Below are positions 8,690-12,335 of a stretch of DNA of 12,335 bases, one piece after another; position 1 is the stretch's first letter; the number at the start of each line of letters is the position of its first letter. Source of the DNA: an uncultured Ruminococcus sp. (GTDB taxonomy: Bacteria > Bacillota > Clostridia > Oscillospirales > Ruminococcaceae); assembly GCA_900554975.1 (NCBI GenBank), contig USJI01000008.1, positions 1-12,335 of the forward strand, read 5' to 3'. A program made the position numbers and the translations under genes. The notes beneath the pieces were generated by a model, which was not told the origin of the DNA, ran no database searches, and saw only the letters and a list, made by a program, of their open reading frames with translations.

Positions 8690-9367
8690 TTACAGCTTCT
8701 TTATTATTGCCAGAACTACGTCTGCTACTCTTTTTGCTGCAATTTTTTCAAATTCATCAAATGTCATTTCGCCTTCATCGTCCGCATTATCCGAAATGCA
8801 TCTGATACTTACAAAAGGCACCTTGTTCATATACGCACAGTGACCTATTGCGGAAGTTTCCATATCAACCGCCAGCGGAGAAAACTTTTCACATATTTCC
8901 TTCTTAACTTCACTGCTTGAAATAAAGGATTCTCCTGAAACAATTCTTCCGATATGTCTGCTGAATCCGAATTCATCACACACTTCACAGGCAAGGTTTA
9001 TCAGCCTTTCATCTGCTTTGAATACTGAATTGTAAGGCGGATAATTGCTCAGAAATCTAAGTTCAAGGTCATGAGGCATAACCTCGTTTGACACTACTAT
9101 ATCACACACCCTGACAGATGTATCCATTCCTCCGGCAACACCCGTATTGATTATTGCGTCAACATCAAAACGGTCAATCATTACCTGTGCACATACTGCC
9201 GCATTTACCTTTGCAATTCCGCAGCAGGCATTGACAACAAGAGTTTCATTGAATGTGCTTATATAAAAATCAAATCCGGAATAATTTTTAACCGCTGCAC
9301 CGGCAAGCGTCTTTCTTATATCCGCAAGTTCTGACGGCATAGCGCCGATAATTCCAATAGTTTTCAT
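8690..9367 (-). CDS. mtnN: 5'-methylthioadenosine/S-adenosylhomocysteine nucleosidase
   Basis: This enzyme hydrolyses the glycosidic bond of methylthioadenosine, S-adenosylhomocysteine and 5'-deoxyadenosine, releasing adenine. The 225-residue protein is close to the usual length (about 230). Visible signatures are the start MKTIGIIGAMPSEL, where Glu13 matches the acid residue at the start of the family fold; NTGVAGG; VDMETSAIG with Met169 and Glu170 at the ribose-binding site; and CISDNAD with the catalytic Asp193. It is the first gene of the minus-strand run, with AGGAAGGAA before the ATG, and its stop abuts the miaB start. Radical-SAM methylthiolation by MiaB yields S-adenosylhomocysteine and 5'-deoxyadenosine, both substrates of this enzyme, so the pairing makes metabolic sense (inference). 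The split between MTA/SAH nucleosidase and futalosine hydrolase is not absolute, but the former fits better. Confidence 0.93.
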   Translation of the reverse strand: MKTIGIIGAMPSELADIRKTLAGAAVKNYSGFDFYISTFNETLVVNACCGIAKVNAAVCAQVMIDRFDVDAIINTGVAGGMDTSVRVCDIVVSNEVMPHDLELRFLSNYPPYNSVFKADERLINLACEVCDEFGFSRHIGRIVSGESFISSSEVKKEICEKFSPLAVDMETSAIGHCAYMNKVPFVSIRCISDNADDEGEMTFDEFEKIAAKRVADVVLAIIKKL

Positions 9368-9389
9368 TTAAAATTCCTTCCTGTCAGAC

Positions 9390-9418
9390 GGCATCAGCTG
9401 TTGAACATAACCGATGCC
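9390..9418 (-). other. Leader hairpin upstream of mtnN
   Basis: CGGCATC and GATGCCG form a 7 bp stem (9389-9419 including the closing pair) around a 17-base loop. It lies in the untranslated leader of about 68 bases between the predicted start of transcription (near 9435) and the mtnN ATG. No U-tract follows on the minus strand, so it is not an obvious terminator. The role is unknown; it could stabilise the message or serve as a small regulatory structure. Confidence 0.45.
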
Positions 9419-9441
9419 GGACTTTTAAACGTTCATTTTTT

Positions 9442-9470
9442 ATTATAGCAAAAAATATTATTTTGTGCAA
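9442..9470 (-). promoter_or_regulatory. Sigma-A promoter of the mtnN-miaB-mutSL-miaA run
   Basis: Minus strand: -35 TTGCAC (9465-9470), 17-base spacer, -10 TATAAT (9442-9447), the latter preceded by TGC as an extended -10. No comparable promoter was noticed in the short gaps downstream, so it is the best candidate for the whole gene run. Confidence 0.75.
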
Positions 9471-9608
9471 TACCCAAATATTAGTTTTATATATAAGAAC
9501 CGTAAAAAACCGCCCTTAAACTCACTTTGTATAAACTTTTCGCAATTCAGTATACATTAAAGTAGCTGTCAATAAAAGCGTTCAATTCTGAAAAAATTGT
9601 GAAATTTA

Positions 9609-9637
9609 TTGTAATGAAAGGAAAAATAAGATATAAT
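9609..9637 (+). promoter_or_regulatory. Sigma-A promoter of the TIM-barrel-like gene
   Basis: Plus strand: -35 TTGTAA (9609-9614), 17-base spacer, -10 TATAAT (9632-9637). Transcription would start near 9644, after the ATG at 9599 but before the ribosome site at 9655, which excludes the longer start. Confidence 0.7.
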
Positions 9638-9670
9638 GTTATCATACTAATATTGAAGGAGCTGGTGCTG

Positions 9671-10348
9671 ATGCAAAAGAAAAATCCACCGCAGATCAGC
9701 GGCACCCTCAGAAAATTTGCACTGAGAGTTCCGACTGTTATCAAAGAGTGCAGCGGTATTATCGTATTCGGAAAAAGAATCAAGTCCCTTGTATTCACAA
9801 CAGATGTCTGTATTATAAGGAACGTTAATGCAGACGCCGTTATCGCTGTTTACCCGTTTACTCCGCAGCCGATAATAACACAGGCTGTCATGCTTGCAGC
9901 AGATATCCCTGTATTTGCCGGAGTCGGCGGAGGACTGACAAGCGGAAACAGAGTTGTAAATCTCGCACACTACGCAGAAATGCAGGGTGCAAACGGCGTT
10001 GTCGTAAACGCTCCTACATCAAATGAAATAATAACAAAGCTGAGTCAGCAGATAGATATTCCTGTTATCGTAACAGTTGCAAACGATACTGTTAATTATC
10101 GTGAACGTGTTGAAGCAGGCGCTACTATATTTAATGTATCTGCCGCACAGAAAACCGCTGATATTGTAAAAGAGATAAGACAGGAATTCCCGGACTTTCC
10201 AATCATAGCAACAGGCGGTCCGACTGATGAATCCATTCTTAAAACAATAGAAGCGGGGGCAAATGCCATAACATGGACTCCGCCGTCAAGCGGTGAAGTT
10301 TTCAAAGACATTATGGATGCTTACAGACACGATCAGCCTCATCCATAA
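9671..10348 (+). CDS. TIM-barrel-like protein, function unassigned
   Basis: A 225-residue soluble protein with the alternating strand-helix pattern of a TIM barrel. Gly-rich turns GVGGGLTSG (84-92) and IIATGGPTDESI (178-189), the latter followed by an AGANAITWTPPSS segment, resemble the phosphate-binding loops of ribulose-phosphate-binding barrels such as ThiG, TrpC or HisA-like enzymes. The catalytic residues of those families are not evident to me, so I give no function; similar proteins may be labelled only as hydrolase or hypothetical. There is no signal peptide or membrane segment. The start at 9671 has GAAGGAG 9 bases upstream and fits the promoter at 9609-9637; an ATG at 9599 would lie upstream of the promoter. 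The gene diverges from mtnN and precedes argG, which has its own promoter, so it appears monocistronic. Confidence 0.8.
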   Translation: MQKKNPPQISGTLRKFALRVPTVIKECSGIIVFGKRIKSLVFTTDVCIIRNVNADAVIAVYPFTPQPIITQAVMLAADIPVFAGVGGGLTSGNRVVNLAHYAEMQGANGVVVNAPTSNEIITKLSQQIDIPVIVTVANDTVNYRERVEAGATIFNVSAAQKTADIVKEIRQEFPDFPIIATGGPTDESILKTIEAGANAITWTPPSSGEVFKDIMDAYRHDQPHP

Positions 10349-10366
10349 AATGTATATATACATTTT
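10347..10366 (+). terminator. AT-rich perfect palindrome at gene end
   Basis: A perfect 20-base palindrome (AAAATGTATA and its mirror) overlaps the TAA stop of the upstream gene and is followed by one more T. As RNA it could form an 8 bp A-U-rich stem with a short U-run, so it may be a weak intrinsic terminator. It could equally be a protein-binding site in the argG control region. Confidence 0.4.
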
Positions 10367-10369
10367 TAA

Positions 10370-10413
10370 TGCATAAATACTGCATATTTTCAAAAATTGT
10401 GCATATTTATGCA
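10370..10413 (+). promoter_or_regulatory. Putative ArgR operator (ARG-box-like array)
   Basis: TGCATATTTATGCA at 10400-10413 fits a palindromic ARG-box pattern TGMAT-WWWW-ATKCA exactly, with arms TGCAT and ATGCA. Two further TGCATA half-sites in the same direction lie upstream at 10370 and 10381, 11 bases apart. The full box ends 8 bases before the argG -35 element, a sensible place for arginine-dependent control. The consensus is recalled from known ArgR operators; binding here is inferred. Confidence 0.55.
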
Positions 10414-10421
10414 AAAACCAC

Positions 10422-10449
10422 TTGACATTTACACATAAAGGTGTATAAT
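10422..10449 (+). promoter_or_regulatory. argG: Sigma-A promoter of argG
   Basis: Consensus -35 TTGACA (10422-10427), 16-base spacer and consensus -10 TATAAT (10444-10449). Transcription should start near 10456, giving a leader of about 37 bases. A small inverted repeat, TACAC/GTGTA (10430-10434 and 10441-10445), overlaps the spacer and -10. Confidence 0.85.
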
Positions 10450-10477
10450 GAAGTTAATGAAGTTTAAAAATCAAATC

Positions 10478-10483
10478 GGGAGG
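10478..10483 (+). promoter_or_regulatory. argG ribosome binding site
   Basis: GGGAGG 9 bases before the ATG at 10493. It decides the argG start against the in-frame ATG at 10448, which overlaps the -10 element and would lie outside the transcript. Confidence 0.85.
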
Positions 10484-10492
10484 AAAACGATT

Positions 10493-11737
10493 ATGAATAA
10501 ACCAAAGACAAACAAAGAAATCAAAAAGGTAGTTTTAGCATATTCAGGCGGTCTTGATACTTCTATCATCATTCCGTGGCTGAAGGAAAACTACAACAAC
10601 TGTGAAGTTATTGCTGTATCCGGTAACGTAGGACAGGCAGGCGAACTTGAAGGTCTTGAAGAAAAGGCTAAAAAGACAGGTGCTTCAAAGCTTTATATCG
10701 AAGACCTTACAGAAGAATTCCTGACAGACTATGTTTTCCCTACTGTTCAGGCTGGCGCTATTTATGAAAACAGATATATGCTCGGAACTTCTTTTGCACG
10801 TCCTATCATTGCAAAGAGAATTGCTGAAATTGCAATTAAAGAAGGTGCTGACGCTATATGCCACGGCTGCACAGGTAAAGGTAACGACCAGGTTCGTTTT
10901 GAACTTGCAATAAAGGCTTTCGCTCCTGATATGCAGATAATCGCTCCTTGGAGAATCTGGGATATCAAATCAAGAGATGAAGAAATCGACTATGCAGAAG
11001 CTCACAACATTCCGCTGAAAATCAACCGTGAAACAAACTATTCAAAGGACAAGAACATCTGGCATCTTTCACATGAAGGTCTTGACCTTGAAGATCCGGC
11101 AAATGAACCGCAGTATGAAAAGCCGGGATTCCTTGAAATGGGCGTTTCACCTATCGATGCTCCTGACAAGCCGACATATATGACACTTCACTTTGAAAAG
11201 GGTGTTCCGACAGCTATCGACGGCAAGGAAATGGGTGCTGTTGAACTCGTTGAAACTCTTAACAAGCTTGGAGGAGAAAACGGTATCGGTCTTGCAGACC
11301 TCGTTGAAAACCGTCTTGTCGGCATGAAGTCAAGAGGCGTTTATGAAACACCTGGCGGTGCTATCCTCTATCATGCACACGAAGTTCTTGAAACTATCAC
11401 TCTTGACAAGGAAACAGCAAGAATGAAGCAGTATATCGGAATCAAGTTTGCTGATATCGTTTACAACGGTCAGTGGTACACACCTCTCCGTGAAGCTCTC
11501 AGTGCATTCGTTACAGAAACTCAGAAAACAGTTACAGGTGACGTTAAGCTCAAGCTTTACAAGGGCAACATTATCAATGCAGGTGTTACTTCACCATATA
11601 CTCTGTATGATGAAGAAGTTGCAACATTTGATGCTGATGAAGTTTACAATCAGGCTGACAGTGCCGGATTCATCAATCTGTTCGGACTCCCTATCAAGGT
11701 TAAGGCTAAGCTCGACCAGAAGAGAAACAATAAGTAA
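10493..11737 (+). CDS. argG: Argininosuccinate synthase
   Basis: ArgG joins citrulline and aspartate using ATP to make argininosuccinate, the second-last step of arginine synthesis, in the cytoplasm. The 414-residue protein matches the usual length (about 400-415). The N-terminal ATP-pyrophosphatase loop AYSGGLDTS (16-24) binds [17 protein letters not shown] (124-137) is the family's second signature for citrulline and aspartate binding; APWR and the [14 protein letters not shown] segment are also typical. The ATG at 10493 is chosen because GGGAGG precedes it and because the ATG at 10448 overlaps the -10 hexamer. The promoter is near consensus and an ARG-box-like palindrome lies just upstream, so repression by arginine through ArgR is likely (inference). 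argH follows after 97 bases. Confidence 0.98.
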   Translation: MNKPKTNKEIKKVVLAYSGGLDTSIIIPWLKENYNNCEVIAVSGNVGQAGELEGLEEKAKKTGASKLYIEDLTEEFLTDYVFPTVQAGAIYENRYMLGTSFARPIIAKRIAEIAIKEGADAICHGCTGKGNDQVRFELAIKAFAPDMQIIAPWRIWDIKSRDEEIDYAEAHNIPLKINRETNYSKDKNIWHLSHEGLDLEDPANEPQYEKPGFLEMGVSPIDAPDKPTYMTLHFEKGVPTAIDGKEMGAVELVETLNKLGGENGIGLADLVENRLVGMKSRGVYETPGGAILYHAHEVLETITLDKETARMKQYIGIKFADIVYNGQWYTPLREALSAFVTETQKTVTGDVKLKLYKGNIINAGVTSPYTLYDEEVATFDADEVYNQADSAGFINLFGLPIKVKAKLDQKRNNK

Positions 11738-11760
11738 TCTGTTAATTTAAAATAAAAAGA

Positions 11761-11799
11761 GTACATTCGGGCGGACATATCCTGTTCGCCCCTATGTGC
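11761..11799 (+). repeat. Strong hairpin between argG and argH
   Basis: GGGCGGACA (11769-11777) pairs with TGTTCGCCC (11783-11791) around the loop TATCC, 9 bp with one G-U. After a 2x2 internal loop the outer arms GTACAT (11761-11766) and ATGTGC (11794-11799) add 6 more pairs. The stem is far more GC-rich than its surroundings. No U-tract follows, so it is not a standard terminator. It may be a dispersed palindromic repeat, since GGGGCG...CGCCC units are a pattern I recall from related genomes, or a structure that tunes argG and argH message levels. Confidence 0.5.
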
Positions 11800-11834
11800 T
11801 TATAAGAACCAATACACCGAAAGGACAAATCATC

Positions 11835-12335
11835 ATGGCTGATAAAATGTGGGCAGGACGTTTTTCCAAGGAAGTGGACGAAACTGTAAACGCCTTTAAC
11901 TCATCAATTTCATTTGACGGAAGAATGTACCGCAATGATATTCAGGGCAGTATTGCACACGCAACCATGCTCGGACAGTGCGGAATAATTTCTGTGTCTG
12001 ACAGCGAAAAAATAATCGAAGGACTTAAAGAAATCCTTGCAGACATCGAAAGCGGCAAACTGAAAATGGATATGACCGCTGAAGATATTCATATGTTTAT
12101 CGAGGCTGAACTTACAAAGCGTCTCGGAGATGTCGGAAAAAGACTTCATACCTCACGTTCAAGAAACGATCAGGTTGCTGTTGACATAAGAATGTATTTA
12201 AGAGATGAAATTGCTCAGATAAAGGAACTCGTTCTGAAACTTGCGGATACTCTCTGTGATATGGCTTCAGAGCATACTGAAACAGTAATGCCGGGATATA
12301 CACATCTTCAGAGGGCACAGCCTATCACATTTGCT
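11835..12335 (+). CDS. argH: Argininosuccinate lyase (3' end cut)
   Basis: ArgH cleaves argininosuccinate to arginine and fumarate, the final step of arginine synthesis. Only the first 167 codons are present of an expected 455-475; the frame is open at the window end. The N-terminus MADKMWAGRFSKEVDE, the TSRSRNDQV signature (106-114) and GYTHLQRAQPITFA (from residue 154, with His157 of the TxLQ region) are diagnostic of the fumarase/aspartase superfamily and of ArgH in particular. AAAGGA at 11820-11825 lies 9 bases before the ATG. It follows argG by 97 bases in the same direction with no clear promoter of its own, so it is probably co-transcribed with argG, with the hairpin at 11761-11799 in the shared message. 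Confidence 0.97.
   Translation, partial: MADKMWAGRFSKEVDETVNAFNSSISFDGRMYRNDIQGSIAHATMLGQCGIISVSDSEKIIEGLKEILADIESGKLKMDMTAEDIHMFIEAELTKRLGDVGKRLHTSRSRNDQVAVDIRMYLRDEIAQIKELVLKLADTLCDMASEHTETVMPGYTHLQRAQPITFA

Larger units (their letters stand above)
9368..9670. other. Divergent intergenic region, mtnN / 9671 gene
   Basis: A 303-base AT-rich region with no gene between two divergent genes. It holds a minus-strand promoter (9442-9470), a leader hairpin (9390-9418) and a plus-strand promoter (9609-9637). The stretch 9471-9608 shows no clear further element; short open frames across it have no coding character. No SAM or SAH riboswitch fold was recognised. Confidence 0.8.

Noticed and set aside
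9368..9670. SAM or SAH riboswitch upstream of mtnN
   Set aside because: The leader is only about 68 bases and shows a single simple hairpin, without the conserved cores of known SAM or SAH riboswitches.
9599..9670. N-terminal extension of the TIM-barrel-like protein
   Set aside because: Its ATG lies upstream of the -35 and -10 elements and lacks a ribosome site; the ATG at 9671 has GAAGGAG.

Overview
The window looks like ordinary chromosome from a low-to-moderate GC Firmicute, most likely a Ruminococcus-type gut or rumen clostridium (Oscillospiraceae). This is inferred from base composition, strong Shine-Dalgarno sequences, an endonuclease-type MutL, a YlbF/YmcA-family gene beside miaB, and a secreted lipoprotein with a C-type-lectin-like domain of a kind common in ruminococci. 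No mobile element, CRISPR array, rRNA or tRNA gene was seen.

Minus strand, 9442 down to 1: one long, tightly packed gene run reading toward position 1. It starts at a good sigma-A promoter (TTGCAC-17 bp-TATAAT) and a leader hairpin. The order is mtnN (MTA/SAH nucleosidase), miaB (tRNA methylthiotransferase), a YlbF/YmcA-family gene with a Cys-rich tail, mutS, a C-type-lectin-like lipoprotein gene, mutL, and miaA (cut by the window edge). Gaps between genes are from 0 to about 70 bases. MiaA and MiaB are successive enzymes for ms2i6A37 in tRNA. MtnN can clear the S-adenosylhomocysteine and 5'-deoxyadenosine that MiaB releases. MutS and MutL form the mismatch-repair pair. The order miaB, ymcA-like, mutS, mutL resembles the Bacillus subtilis ymcB-ymcA-cotE-mutS-mutL locus; the lipoprotein between mutS and mutL is the odd member.

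Plus strand, 9609 to 12335: a divergent promoter drives an unassigned TIM-barrel-like protein (9671-10348). Then comes an arginine block: a near-consensus promoter with an ARG-box-like palindrome upstream, argG, a strong GC-rich hairpin between the genes, and argH (cut by the window edge). ArgG and ArgH do the last two steps of arginine synthesis.

I found no convincing undescribed system. The points most worth a second look are the lectin-like lipoprotein embedded between mutS and mutL, the Cys-rich tail of the YlbF/YmcA-family protein, the unassigned TIM-barrel protein, the ARG-box array, and the argG-argH hairpin, which may be a dispersed genomic repeat.
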